Below, piece after piece: positions 48,209 through 58,042 of a DNA stretch of 64,000 bases (positions within the stretch are counted from its first letter, which is position 1; every line of letters begins with the position of its first letter). Location: assembly GCF_006016075.1 (NCBI RefSeq), contig NZ_CP040093.1, positions 1,542,501 through 1,606,500 of the forward strand, in the 5' to 3' direction. The notes beneath the pieces are model-generated. The model searched no databases and was not told the origin of the DNA. It saw nothing but the letters and a program-made list of their open reading frames with translations. The translations under genes and the position numbers were made by a program. The DNA comes from Caloramator sp. E03 (GTDB lineage Bacteria; Bacillota; Clostridia; Clostridiales; Caloramatoraceae).

Positions 48209-50350
48209 TTGATAAGGGATATAGGAGAACCTATTAAAAGGGTTGATGCTAAGTCAAAGATATCTGGAGATGAGAAATATACCTGTGATGTAATTTTTAA
48301 AGATATGCTCTATGCAAAGACTTTAAGGTCAAGGGAAGTTAGGGCAAAAATAAAGTCGATAAAATACCCTGATCTTACAGAGGGTTATTATATAATAGAT
48401 AAAAATGATGTGCCAAAGCTAAACAGAGTTAAAATATTAAAATATGATATGCCAATTTTTGCTGATGGGGTAGTAAATTATTTAGGAGAGCCAATAGCAA
48501 TAGTAGTTGGTAAAGATAAAAAGGTGATAGAGGATATAATTTCAAAGATAGAGGTTGAATATGAAAAGATAGAACCTATACTTTCAATAGAAGAGGGGCT
48601 TTGCACAAAACAACCAATATATGGTGATAACAACCTGTTTGCAGATTATAAGTATTGTAAAGGGAATATTGATGATGCAAAAAAGAGGGCAGCTTATGTA
48701 TTTGAGGGAGAATATGAGACGGGTTATCAGGAGCAGTTTTACTTAGAAACACAGGGGGTTATAGCGACCTTTGAGGATGATAAAGTTACGGTTTATGGTT
48801 CTATGCAATGTCCTTACTATATTAAAAATGCTCTTTTAGAATGTCTTGGATTTGATGAGGATAAAGTAAGGGTTGTTCAGTTTGCAACAGGAGGAGGTTT
48901 TGGAGGGAAAGAGGACTATCCTTCTTTAATAGCAGCACAGGCTGCCTGTGCTGCTATTAAGACTAAAAAGCCTGTAAAAATTGTTTACGATAGGGATGAA
49001 GATATAGAATTTACAACAAAAAGGCATCCTTCAAAGATAAGGCTTAAAAGCTATCTTGATTCAGAATATAAAATAATAGGTATGGAAGCAGAAATAATAC
49101 TTGATGCTGGAGCCTATGCAAGTTTATCAGAGGTTGTTCTTCAAAGAGCTATGTTTGCAATAAGTGGGGTATATAATATTGAAAACCTTTGCGTAAAGGG
49201 AAAGGCAGTTGCAACTAATAAGGCAATTAGTGGTGCTTTTAGAGGCTTTGGAGCACCACAGGCTTTCTTTGCAATTGAAATGCATATAGAGCATACGGCA
49301 AAGAATTTTAAAATTGATCCTTTGGAGTTTAAGGTAAAGCATCTTATAAAAAAAGGGGATAAATCCTCAACAGGAGGAATATTTAGAGAAGAGGTAAGGC
49401 TAAAAGAGATGATAGATAAAGCTTTAGAAATGTCATCCTACAATGAGAAGAAGATAAAATTTAAACAGGAAAAAAAAGATGGTAAATTAAAGGGAATAGG
49501 AATGAGCCTTTTCTTTCATGGAGGTGGATTTACTGGAAGTGGAGAGAGGGATCATATTAAGGCAAAGGTTAAACTTGTTAAAGATGAAGAAACTGTTGAA
49601 ATACTTGTTTCAAATGTTGAGATGGGACAAGGTGCCTCAACAACTCTTAGAAAAATAGTAGCCTACACTCTTAACTTACCAATTGAAAAGATAATATTTA
49701 ATAACCCTGATACTGATAAAGTCCCAGATTCTGGACCTACTGTTGCATCAAGGACAACGGTTATAGTAGGACAGATTTTAAAGGTAGCTTCAGAAAATTT
49801 AAAGAAAAGATGGAATGAGGGTAAAAGAGTTGAGATAGAAGAGAGCTTTAAATATCCTGAAGAATATTTTTGGGATGGTGAGAATTTTATAGGGGATGCA
49901 TATACATCCTATTCCTTTGGGGTAAATGTTGCAGAGGTTGAAGTTGATCCTATAACTTATGAGTGTACTATTAATAACTTTTATGCAGTTTATGATATAG
50001 GAAAAGCAATAGATGAAAGGATAGTAAAGGGACAAATAGATGGAGGTATTGTTCAGGGCCTTGGCTATGGAGGAATTGAAGTTATGGAAAATATAGATGG
50101 AAGATTTAAACAAAGAACAAGTTCTGATTATATAATCCCTACATCGATGGATGTTCCAAATATTTATAGCCATCTTTTATGTGAGCCTTTTAAATATGGT
50201 CCTTATGGTGCAAAGGCTCTCGGAGAATTACCTATTGTTGGGGCAGCTCCAGCTTATGCTCTTGCCATTGAAGATGCTTTAGACATTGATATATGCAGTA
50301 TACCTGTAAGGCCAGAGAAGATTTTGGAGGTAAAAAAATATGGAAAGTAA
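48209..50350 (+). CDS. Molybdenum hydroxylase catalytic subunit, set 2
   Basis: 713-residue molybdopterin-binding subunit. It has the classical GGGFGGKE (Glu235), GAFRGFG substrate arginine, and catalytic Glu673 in LGELPI, all as in xanthine dehydrogenases. It differs from the set 1 subunit in several of these pocket residues, so the two likely hydroxylate different positions or bases. It uses a TTG start after a run of six G. Confidence 0.93.
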   Translation: MIRDIGEPIKRVDAKSKISGDEKYTCDVIFKDMLYAKTLRSREVRAKIKSIKYPDLTEGYYIIDKNDVPKLNRVKILKYDMPIFADGVVNYLGEPIAIVVGKDKKVIEDIISKIEVEYEKIEPILSIEEGLCTKQPIYGDNNLFADYKYCKGNIDDAKKRAAYVFEGEYETGYQEQFYLETQGVIATFEDDKVTVYGSMQCPYYIKNALLECLGFDEDKVRVVQFATGGGFGGKEDYPSLIAAQAACAAIKTKKPVKIVYDRDEDIEFTTKRHPSKIRLKSYLDSEYKIIGMEAEIILDAGAYASLSEVVLQRAMFAISGVYNIENLCVKGKAVATNKAISGAFRGFGAPQAFFAIEMHIEHTAKNFKIDPLEFKVKHLIKKGDKSSTGGIFREEVRLKEMIDKALEMSSYNEKKIKFKQEKKDGKLKGIGMSLFFHGGGFTGSGERDHIKAKVKLVKDEETVEILVSNVEMGQGASTTLRKIVAYTLNLPIEKIIFNNPDTDKVPDSGPTVASRTTVIVGQILKVASENLKKRWNEGKRVEIEESFKYPEEYFWDGENFIGDAYTSYSFGVNVAEVEVDPITYECTINNFYAVYDIGKAIDERIVKGQIDGGIVQGLGYGGIEVMENIDGRFKQRTSSDYIIPTSMDVPNIYSHLLCEPFKYGPYGAKALGELPIVGAAPAYALAIEDALDIDICSIPVRPEKILEVKKYGK

Positions 50351-50816
50351 AATAAGATTTATTTTAAATGGTGAGGGAGTAGAAGTTAAATGTAGTCCTC
50401 TAAAAAGGCTTTTAGATGTTTTAAGGGAAGATTTCAATCTTTTAGGAGTTAAAGAAGGTTGTGGAAAAGGGGAATGTGGTGCATGTTCTGTTTTAATTGA
50501 TGGTGAGCTTATAAATTCCTGCATATATCCTATTGCAATGGTTGAGAACAAATCGGTTGTTACAATTGAAGGTTTCAGAAAAACTAAAAAATTTGAAATA
50601 TTAAGCAAAGCTTATGAGGATGTTGGGGCAGTACAATGTGGCTTTTGTACTCCAGGGATGATAATGGCTTCTGAAGCTCTTTTGAGTAAAATACCAAATC
50701 CTTCTGATAAAAATATAAGGGAAGCTCTTTCAGGTAATCTTTGTAGGTGCACTGGATATAACATGATTGTAGAGGCTATAAAGCTTGCAGCTAAAAGAGG
50801 TGAAGGGATATGGTAA
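50340..50816 (+). CDS. Molybdenum hydroxylase 2Fe-2S subunit, set 2
   Basis: 158 residues with GCGKGECGACSVLIDGE, QCGFCTPGM and NLCRCTGY, the classical motifs for two [2Fe-2S] clusters. Its ATG overlaps the catalytic-subunit gene by 11 nt, and its end overlaps the FAD-subunit gene by 7 nt. Gene order here is Mo, Fe-S, FAD, the mirror image of set 1. Confidence 0.94.
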   Translation: MESKIRFILNGEGVEVKCSPLKRLLDVLREDFNLLGVKEGCGKGECGACSVLIDGELINSCIYPIAMVENKSVVTIEGFRKTKKFEILSKAYEDVGAVQCGFCTPGMIMASEALLSKIPNPSDKNIREALSGNLCRCTGYNMIVEAIKLAAKRGEGIW

Positions 50817-51631
50817 AGGCATATAAACCTTCATGTTTAAAAGATGCATTAGAAATTATAAACAATAAAAAATGTTTACTCTTTGCTGGTGGAACGGACA
50901 TTATGATAAAGAAAAAGAGTTTTTATAGTGCTGAATATAACTTTGAAAACGTACTCTTCTTGCATTCTATAGATGAATTAAAGGGTATAGTGAGTGAAAA
51001 TAGTTATATTAAAATAGGATCTTGTTGCACATTAAGTTATATAGTACAAAGTAAACTAATACCTAAAACTTTTAAAGATGTGGTAGAGTCTATGGCATCT
51101 CCTGCTATAAGGAATGTTGCAACAATAGGAGGCAATATTTGTAATGCATCTCCAGCTGGAGATACTCTACCTTATCTTTATGCTGTAAATGCTATTTTAA
51201 CACTTGAGAGTTTAAGCGGCAAAAGAGAGGTTTATATTGGAGATTTTATAAAAGGACCTAAGATAATAGATATAAAAAATGATGAAATATTAACTGAAGT
51301 TAAGATACCTGTTGAAGATTTTGATATTTCTATATTTAAAAAGGTTGGTACAAGAAAATCAACAGCTTTGTCAAAGGTTTCCTTTGTAGGACTTGCAAAG
51401 AAAAAAAACTTAAAGGATATAAGGATTGCCTTTGGAGCCGTTGGTCCAACAGTTGTGAGAAGTAGGGAGATTGAAGAGAAAATAATTAATATGGATATAA
51501 AAGATATTCATAAAATAATTGATATGTATAGCAATATAATTACTCCTATCGATGATCAAAGGTCTACTTCATTATATAGAAAAGAGGTATCCTTAAGACT
51601 TCTTGAAAACTTTTTATTGTCTTTTAAATAA
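50810..51631 (+). CDS. Molybdenum hydroxylase FAD subunit, set 2
   Basis: 273 residues with FAGGTDIM and RNVATIGGNICNASPAGDTLPYL for FAD binding, and a C-terminal CO-dehydrogenase flavoprotein domain. It is encoded last in set 2 and overlaps the Fe-S subunit gene. With 48209-50816 it makes a complete three-subunit hydroxylase. Confidence 0.92.
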   Translation: MVKAYKPSCLKDALEIINNKKCLLFAGGTDIMIKKKSFYSAEYNFENVLFLHSIDELKGIVSENSYIKIGSCCTLSYIVQSKLIPKTFKDVVESMASPAIRNVATIGGNICNASPAGDTLPYLYAVNAILTLESLSGKREVYIGDFIKGPKIIDIKNDEILTEVKIPVEDFDISIFKKVGTRKSTALSKVSFVGLAKKKNLKDIRIAFGAVGPTVVRSREIEEKIINMDIKDIHKIIDMYSNIITPIDDQRSTSLYRKEVSLRLLENFLLSFK

Positions 51632-51649
51632 TTTTTTATAGGTGATGTT

Positions 51650-52876
51650 ATGGAAAAGGAATTTAAAGAAAAAGAAATTTTAAAACTTGCTGAGAACTAT
51701 AAAGAGGATATTAGCAAGTTTTTGAGGGATATGATAGCTATCCCAAGTGAGAGTGGTAATGAGAAGGAGATTATACTTAGAATTAAAGAGGAAATGATAA
51801 AGGTAGGCTTTGATAAGGTAGAGATAGATCCAATGGGAAATGTACTTGGATATATTGGGAAAGGGAAACACATAATTGCAATGGATGCTCATATAGATAC
51901 TGTTGGTATTGGAGATATTTCTCTTTGGGATTATGACCCTTATATGGGTTATGAGGATGATGAGATAATAGTAGGAAGAGGAGCAAGCGACCAAGAGGGT
52001 GGAATGGCATCAATGGTATATGCGGGTAAGATAATAAAGGATTTAAACCTTTATGATGATTATACATTGATTGTTACGGGAACGGTTCAGGAAGAGGATT
52101 GTGATGGACTTTGCTGGCAGTATATCATAAATGAAGACAAGATAAGACCAGAATTTGTTGTAAGTACAGAGCCAACATCCTGCAAAATTTATAGAGGGCA
52201 AAGAGGAAGAATGGAGATTAAAGTTACAACAAATGGTATAAGTTGCCATGGTTCAGCCCCTGAGAGAGGAGATAATGCTATATATAAGATGGCACCTATA
52301 ATAAATGATTTAAAAGGATTATCAGATAACCTTGGTTATGATGAGTTTTTAGGAAAAGGTTCTCTAACGGTATCTGAGATTTTCTTCTCATCTCCTTCAA
52401 GATGTGCTGTTGCAGATAAATGTACAATTTCAATAGATAGAAGGCTCACATTGGGCGAAACATGGCAAAGTGCACTTATAGAAATTGAAAATCTTCCATC
52501 AGTTAAAAATGCAAAGGCACAGGTTTCTATGTATAGCTATGATAAGCCTTCCTATACAGGACTTATATATCCTACGGAATGCTATTTTCCAAGCTGGATG
52601 ATTCCAGAGGATCATGATGTGTGCAAAATTCTGGTTAATTGCTATAAAAGACTGTTTAAAGATGAGCCTGTAATTGATAAATGGACATTTTCTACAAATG
52701 GAGTAGCTATAATGGGAAGATACAATATACCATGTATTGGTTTTGGCCCAGGACATGAGGAGGAAGCCCATGCTCCAAATGAAAAAACTTTTAAAAGTGA
52801 GCTTGTAAAATGCGCAGCAATGTATGCACTAATACCTATGATGTATGTAAATTTTATACAAAATAAGGAGGGTTAA
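51650..52876 (+). CDS. ygeY: YgeY-type metal-dependent hydrolase (M20 family)
   Basis: 408-residue M20-type zinc hydrolase of the YgeY family. Visible features: [13 protein letters not shown], the metal site [36 protein letters not shown] and [15 protein letters not shown]. YgeY members occur in urate/purine clusters and are described as linked to selenium metabolism. It probably hydrolyses an amide from an opened purine ring (inference). It is followed two bases later by ygeW. Confidence 0.88.
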   Translation: MEKEFKEKEILKLAENYKEDISKFLRDMIAIPSESGNEKEIILRIKEEMIKVGFDKVEIDPMGNVLGYIGKGKHIIAMDAHIDTVGIGDISLWDYDPYMGYEDDEIIVGRGASDQEGGMASMVYAGKIIKDLNLYDDYTLIVTGTVQEEDCDGLCWQYIINEDKIRPEFVVSTEPTSCKIYRGQRGRMEIKVTTNGISCHGSAPERGDNAIYKMAPIINDLKGLSDNLGYDEFLGKGSLTVSEIFFSSPSRCAVADKCTISIDRRLTLGETWQSALIEIENLPSVKNAKAQVSMYSYDKPSYTGLIYPTECYFPSWMIPEDHDVCKILVNCYKRLFKDEPVIDKWTFSTNGVAIMGRYNIPCIGFGPGHEEEAHAPNEKTFKSELVKCAAMYALIPMMYVNFIQNKEG

Positions 52877-52877
52877 T

Positions 52878-53861
52878 ATGCAAACTTTATTTAGAGGGAG
52901 ACATTTTATAACTCTTCAGGACTATACAAATGAAGAGATAGAAACTATGCTTGAGGTTTCTTTTGATTTAAAAAAGAAATTTGCGATGGGAATTAATACT
53001 CCATACCTTCTTTACAAAACAATATTTTTAATGTTCTTTGAGCAGTCAACAAGGACAAGAAATTCAATGGAGGCAGGCATAGCCCAGCTTGGAGGACATG
53101 CTAATTATCTTGATACGAGCACTATGCAAATAAGTCACGGTGAAAGTGCAAAGGATACAGCTATAATACTTTCAAGATTTGGACACGGAATTGCTTGTAG
53201 GAACTGTTTTTGGGGGATTGGGAATAAATATTTAATGGAAATGGCAAAGTATTCAACTGTACCAATAATGAACCTTCAATGCGATCTTTATCATCCTATG
53301 CAGGCCCTTGCAGATTTGATGACTATCAAGGAAAAATTTGGTGATACAAACAAGCTAAAAGTATCGATAATCTGGGCCTATGCAACAAGCCATAAAAAGC
53401 CTATATCAGTTCCAGTGTCTCAGGTTCTTTTGTTCCCAAGGTTTGGTATGGATGTAACTCTTGCTTATCCTATAGGTTATGAACTACCAGACTGGGTAAT
53501 AGAAAAGGCAAAGAATTATGCAGAGAAATATAAGGGTAGTTTAAAGATAACTCATGATATGGAGGAGGCATATAGGGATGCAGATGTTGTTATACCAAAG
53601 AATTGGGGTAGCTGGGTTACCAATCCAAGTAAGGAGGCTATAGATGACCTTCTTGAAGCAAACAAACACTGGAAGTGTACTGAAGATATGATGAAGTTAA
53701 CAAGCAAAGACTCTATATATATGCATGCTCTTCCAGCAGATAGAAATAATGAGGTTGAAGATTCTGTAATAGATGGACCACATTCTGTCGTATATGATGA
53801 GGCTGAAAACAGGCTACATACAGCAAAAGCTGTTATGACTCTCCTTATAGGAGGAAAGTGA
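52878..53861 (+). CDS. ygeW: YgeW-type knotted carbamoyltransferase
   Basis: 327-residue member of the aspartate/ornithine carbamoyltransferase superfamily, YgeW branch. The carbamoyl-phosphate site is seen as FEQSTRTRNSMEAG, followed by LDTSTMQISHGESAKDTAIILSRF and the LQCDLYHPMQALADLMTI block. YgeW does not use aspartate or ornithine; it acts in purine/urate-linked clusters. It may release carbamoyl phosphate for ATP formation, though no carbamate kinase gene lies in this window. Confidence 0.9.
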   Translation: MQTLFRGRHFITLQDYTNEEIETMLEVSFDLKKKFAMGINTPYLLYKTIFLMFFEQSTRTRNSMEAGIAQLGGHANYLDTSTMQISHGESAKDTAIILSRFGHGIACRNCFWGIGNKYLMEMAKYSTVPIMNLQCDLYHPMQALADLMTIKEKFGDTNKLKVSIIWAYATSHKKPISVPVSQVLLFPRFGMDVTLAYPIGYELPDWVIEKAKNYAEKYKGSLKITHDMEEAYRDADVVIPKNWGSWVTNPSKEAIDDLLEANKHWKCTEDMMKLTSKDSIYMHALPADRNNEVEDSVIDGPHSVVYDEAENRLHTAKAVMTLLIGGK

Positions 53862-53862
53862 T

Positions 53863-55233
53863 ATGTATATGCTGTTGAAAAACATATCTAAGGTTTTAAC
53901 CTTTGATGATAATGACAATATATTTGATGGCGTAGATATATTGATTAAGGATAATGAAATTGTAAAGATAGGTAAAAATATTGAAATAGATAACCTTAGT
54001 GGTAGTGTTGTTGATTGCAAAGGCTTAATTGCAATGCCGGGATTTGTGAACACACATCACCATCTTTATCAAACACTTTTCAGGGGAATAGATGAGGTCC
54101 AGGAAAAGCCTCTTTTTCCATGGCTCATAGGGCTTTATGAGTTTTGGAAACATATAGACAGTGAGGCTGTTTATTATGGTTCTATGGTAGGATTCTGTGA
54201 GCTTTTAAAGACTGGATGTACTACAACAATGGATCACCATTATGTTTTTCCAAAAGGTAAGAGTCCATACCTAATAGATGAGCAGATAAAAGCCTCAAGA
54301 GATATAGGTATACGATTTCATGCTACAAGAGGCTCTATGTCAAGGGGGAAAAGTAAAGGAGGACTTCCACCGGATTGTGTTGTTCAGGATGAGGAGGAAA
54401 TACTTTTAGATTGTGAAAGAGTGATAGATAAATATCATGACAGCAAAAAATTTGCTACGAACAGGATAGCCTTGGCCCCCTGTTCACCCTTTTCAGTAAC
54501 TTTATCTTTAATGGAAAAGTGTAGAGATCTTGCAAGGGAGAAAAAAGTCATGCTTCATACTCACCTTGCTGAAACTTTAGATGAAGAAAAGTATTGCATA
54601 GAAAAGTATGGTAAAAGACCTGTTGAGCTTATGGAAAGTATAGGATGGGTTGGAGAGGATGTTTGGTTTGCCCATGTAATACATGTAAATGATGATGAAA
54701 TTAAGATTTTAAAAGGAAGTGGTGTTGCTCACTGCCCATCTTCAAATATGAAGCTCTCAAGTGGAATATGTAGGACAACGGAACTTGTTAAAGCAGGAGT
54801 TAATGTTGGCATTGCTGTTGATGGCAGTGCTTCAAACGATGGCTCTAATATGTGGGAGGAAGTTAGAAGGGCTTATCTTCTTAATCATTTAAAGTATGGT
54901 AATGAAGGGCTTAGTGCTTATGAAGTTTTAAAAATGGCAACAAAGGGAGGAGCTAAAGTTTTAGGAAGGGACGATATAGGAGAGTTGTCCTGCGGTAAAG
55001 CTGCAGATATCATACTTTTGGATATAAGTGATATTGCTTATGCAGGCTGTCATAATCCTATAGTTGGTATAGTAACCTGTGGAAACTCAAGCCTTGTTAA
55101 TATGACAATAGTTAATGGTAAAATACTTGTAAAGGATGGTCACCTTACCTTAGTTGATGAAGATATGATAAAAAATGAAGCTAATAAAATAGCAATGGAA
55201 ATTGTAAGAAGAGAAAGAGAGAAAATGTATTAA
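53863..55233 (+). CDS. 8-oxoguanine deaminase-like amidohydrolase
   Basis: 456-residue zinc amidohydrolase with AMPGFVNTHHHLYQTLFRG, GCTTTMDHHYVFPKG, HATRGSMSRGKSKGGLPPD, APCSPFSV, HTHLAETLDEEKY and AVDGSASNDGSNMWEEVR. This set matches characterised 8-oxoguanine deaminases, which yield uric acid. In a purine cluster that role is sensible, though guanine or other oxopurines are alternatives. It starts one base after ygeW. Confidence 0.82.
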   Translation: MYMLLKNISKVLTFDDNDNIFDGVDILIKDNEIVKIGKNIEIDNLSGSVVDCKGLIAMPGFVNTHHHLYQTLFRGIDEVQEKPLFPWLIGLYEFWKHIDSEAVYYGSMVGFCELLKTGCTTTMDHHYVFPKGKSPYLIDEQIKASRDIGIRFHATRGSMSRGKSKGGLPPDCVVQDEEEILLDCERVIDKYHDSKKFATNRIALAPCSPFSVTLSLMEKCRDLAREKKVMLHTHLAETLDEEKYCIEKYGKRPVELMESIGWVGEDVWFAHVIHVNDDEIKILKGSGVAHCPSSNMKLSSGICRTTELVKAGVNVGIAVDGSASNDGSNMWEEVRRAYLLNHLKYGNEGLSAYEVLKMATKGGAKVLGRDDIGELSCGKAADIILLDISDIAYAGCHNPIVGIVTCGNSSLVNMTIVNGKILVKDGHLTLVDEDMIKNEANKIAMEIVRREREKMY

Positions 55234-55318
55234 AATCCAAAATTATTGTTTATAATAGAAATAATAGTTCAATCTTTATAATTTTCAATGTTATATTATA
55301 ACAAAGGAAGGGATGATT

Positions 55319-57001
55319 ATGATGGGTAAGGTGCCAAGTGATATTGAAATAGCACAAAAAGCTAAAATGAAGGATATTAGGGAAATTGCAAAATCTGCCG
55401 GGATACTTGAAGATGAGCTTGAATTATATGGAAAATACAAAGCAAAAGTTTCCTTAGATATTTTTAAAAGATTAAAGGATAAAAAGAACGGAAAGCTTGT
55501 GCTTGTTACGGCTATAACTCCAACACCAGCAGGAGAGGGAAAATCAACTACAACTGTAGGTCTTGGACAAGCACTAAATAAGATTGGTAAGAATGCAATA
55601 ATAGCATTAAGAGAACCTTCTTTAGGCCCTGTATTTGGAATTAAAGGAGGGGCAGCAGGAGGAGGATATGCTCAAGTTGTACCTATGGAAGATATTAATC
55701 TCCACTTTACAGGGGATATGCATGCAATAACCTCTGCAAACAACCTACTATCAGCAGCTATAGATAATCACATCCATCAGGGAAACAGTCTTAGAATAGA
55801 TTCCAGGCAAATTATATGGAAAAGAGTTTTAGACATGAACGATAGAGCATTAAGGGATGTTGTAATTGGCCTTGGGGGGAAAGCAAACGGTTTTGTAAGG
55901 CAGGATGGCTTTATGATAACTGTTGCTTCTGAGATTATGGCAATACTTTGCTTATCGGAAGATCTTATGGATTTAAAAAGAAGGATAGGCAAAATAATAA
56001 TTGGATATAATTTCGATGGCGAACCTGTAACTGCAAAGGATTTGAAGGTTGACGGTGCTATGACTCTTCTTTTAAAGGATGCAATAAAGCCTAATCTTGT
56101 TCAAACTCTTGAAAATACTCCTGCACTTATTCATGGAGGTCCCTTTGCAAACATTGCCCATGGATGTAATAGCTTGATTGCAACAAAACTTGGATTGAAA
56201 CTTGCAGATTATTTAATTACTGAAGCAGGTTTTGGTGCAGATCTTGGTGCTGAAAAATTCCTTAATATAAAATGTAGGTATGGGGGATTAAATCCATCAG
56301 CTGTGGTTATCGTTGCAACAATTAGGGCTTTAAAGATGCATGGAGGAGTTAAAAAGACTGATCTTAATATAGAAAACCTTGAAGCTCTTGATAAAGGTTT
56401 TGCAAATCTTTCAAAACAGGTTGAAAACATAAAGAAGTTTGGAATCCCTGTTATGGTTGCAGTTAATAGATTTTCTGCTGATACAGAATCTGAAGTAGAA
56501 CTATTAATTAGAAAATGTAAAGAATATGGCGTGGAGGTTGCTCTTAATGAAGTATGGGAAAAAGGTGGAGAAGGCGGAATAGAAATGGCTGAGAAACTTG
56601 TAGACCTATTAGATAGGGAACAATCAAATTATAAACCTCTATATGACATTGAAAAATCCATACCAGAAAAGATAGAAACAATCGTTAAAGAAATATATGG
56701 AGGAGAGGGAGCTGACTTCTCACCAAAAGCATTAAAGGAAATAAAAAAACTTGAGGAACTTGGACTTGACAAAATGCCTGTATGTATGGCAAAAACTCAG
56801 TATTCCTTATCTGACAACCCTCAGCTTTTAGGGGCTCCAAAGGGTTTTAGGATTACTGTAAATGATGTTAGAATATCAGCTGGTGCTGGTTTTATAGTAT
56901 GCCAGACAGGTGATATAATGACAATGCCGGGACTTCCAAAAGTTCCAGCAGCTGAAAACATAGATATAGATGAGAATGGAGTTGTAACAGGACTGTTTTA
57001 A
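55319..57001 (+). CDS. fhs: Formate-tetrahydrofolate ligase
   Basis: Makes 10-formyl-THF from formate and ATP, or runs in reverse to make ATP. The 560 residues show [73 protein letters not shown] and [20 protein letters not shown], characteristic of FTHFS. In purine fermenters this enzyme recovers ATP from the formyl/formimino carbons. GAAGGG lies 6 nt before ATG 55319; 55313 and 55322 are alternatives. Confidence 0.96.
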   Translation: MMGKVPSDIEIAQKAKMKDIREIAKSAGILEDELELYGKYKAKVSLDIFKRLKDKKNGKLVLVTAITPTPAGEGKSTTTVGLGQALNKIGKNAIIALREPSLGPVFGIKGGAAGGGYAQVVPMEDINLHFTGDMHAITSANNLLSAAIDNHIHQGNSLRIDSRQIIWKRVLDMNDRALRDVVIGLGGKANGFVRQDGFMITVASEIMAILCLSEDLMDLKRRIGKIIIGYNFDGEPVTAKDLKVDGAMTLLLKDAIKPNLVQTLENTPALIHGGPFANIAHGCNSLIATKLGLKLADYLITEAGFGADLGAEKFLNIKCRYGGLNPSAVVIVATIRALKMHGGVKKTDLNIENLEALDKGFANLSKQVENIKKFGIPVMVAVNRFSADTESEVELLIRKCKEYGVEVALNEVWEKGGEGGIEMAEKLVDLLDREQSNYKPLYDIEKSIPEKIETIVKEIYGGEGADFSPKALKEIKKLEELGLDKMPVCMAKTQYSLSDNPQLLGAPKGFRITVNDVRISAGAGFIVCQTGDIMTMPGLPKVPAAENIDIDENGVVTGLF

Positions 57002-57014
57002 TATTTATTTTATA

Positions 57015-57051
57015 AATAAGGTGGGCATAATCAACCCACCTTATTTCATTT
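57015..57051 (+). terminator. Intrinsic terminator after fhs
   Basis: An 11-bp perfect stem pairs 57015-57025 with 57035-57045 around a 9-nt loop, followed by T-rich sequence. It closes the purine island. Confidence 0.85.
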
Positions 57052-57116
57052 TGTTTTATGAATACCACGGGCTATGCCCGTGGTTCTAAAAAGCTTATAG
57101 CTATGGGTAGAAAAAA

Positions 57117-57181
57117 TTTTCCTCCTTTGATAGAATAAATGATAACGGTCTGCCAACCGAAATCAAATCAAAGGAGGAAAA
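57117..57181 (+). promoter_or_regulatory. Hairpin masking the tnpA ribosome binding site
   Basis: A 15-bp perfect inverted repeat (57117-57131 with 57167-57181). The 3' arm holds AAAGGAGG, the Shine-Dalgarno site for ATG 57186. IS200 of enterobacteria is known to hide its transposase ribosome binding site this way. Confidence 0.8.
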
Positions 57182-57185
57182 CAAT

Positions 57186-57659
57186 ATGGATAATGAAAGT
57201 TTATCACATACCAAATGGAATTGTAAATATCATATTGTATTTGCACCAAAATATAGACGGCAAATAATATATGGGAAAATAAAAGAAGACATAGGCAAGA
57301 TATTAAGAAAATTATGTGAATATAAAGGAGTAGAAATAATAGAAGCAAACGCATGTAAGGATCATATACATATGCTTGTAAGTATACCACCTAAATTAAG
57401 CGTAGCACAGTTTATGGGATATTTAAAAGGGAAAAGTTCATTGATGATATTTGATAGACATGCAAATTTAAAATATAAGTATGGGAATAGACAGTTTTGG
57501 TGTAAAGGATATTATGTAGATACAGTAGGCAGAAATAAAAAAGTGATAGAAGAGTATATAAAGAATCAATTACAGGAAGACATAGCGTATGATCAAATAA
57601 GTTTGAAAGAATATATAGACCCGTTTACGGGTGAGCCGGTGAACAAAGGCAAAAAATAA
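57186..57659 (+). CDS. tnpA: IS200-like HUH transposase TnpA
   Basis: 157-residue single-strand transposase of the Y1 HUH type. The metal-binding HUH is seen in CKDHIHMLV, and the catalytic tyrosine lies in the C-terminal half (KGYYVDTVGRN context). The length is normal for IS200. It acts on the end palindromes described for the element. It appears intact. Confidence 0.94.
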   Translation: MDNESLSHTKWNCKYHIVFAPKYRRQIIYGKIKEDIGKILRKLCEYKGVEIIEANACKDHIHMLVSIPPKLSVAQFMGYLKGKSSLMIFDRHANLKYKYGNRQFWCKGYYVDTVGRNKKVIEEYIKNQLQEDIAYDQISLKEYIDPFTGEPVNKGKK

Positions 57660-57690
57660 GCCCCTTTAGGGGCAGCCTGAAAAAAATATG

Positions 57691-57778
57691 CGGTTGGCAG
57701 ACAATTCAGCGTGTCTTTAGACACAGCCAGTAATATGCCCTTATAGGGCTAATGCAAACCACCCGTTTTACGGGTGGT
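57691..57778 (+). repeat. Right-end stem-loops of the IS200-type element
   Basis: A 12-nt sequence at 57691-57702 is the inverse of 57148-57159 in the leader of tnpA, so the element is bracketed by a long-range repeat. Further hairpins GTGTC/GACAC and GCCC/GGGC follow before the terminal palindrome at 57758-57778. Confidence 0.6.
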
Positions 57779-58042
57779 CATGATTAATTGCAAAATAAGG
57801 AAAAAATTATAAGTAAAACAAGACCAGCTGTGATAAAATAGTAATAGAATTATGATTGTGTTAAGTAAATATGAAAAAATAGCGTAGCTACACGTATAAT
57901 TACACAAAATTACACAGTTTTTTTATGTAATCTAAATTAATAAAATTTGATAATACTGGATTTATCAAAAAAAGGCATGCCGAAGGCACCTACTTAAAAC
58001 TTAAAATGTAGGTGTGTTAAGAATATATGGTTTATTTGAGAA

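Larger units (their letters stand above)
57060..57780 (+). mobile_element. IS200/IS605-type element carrying tnpA only
   Basis: The element has no inverted terminal repeats but shows end palindromes as expected for this family: a hairpin CCACGGGC/GCCCGTGG at 57065-57083 near the left end and ACCACCCGT/ACGGGTGGT at 57758-57778 near the right end. It contains one Y1 transposase. The tail between tnpA and the right end has further small hairpins. Exact ends are approximate. Confidence 0.8.

Noticed and set aside
44874-51631. Selenocysteine codons in the molybdenum hydroxylase genes
   Set aside because: All six subunit frames are continuous without in-frame TGA, and no gene is truncated relative to its family.
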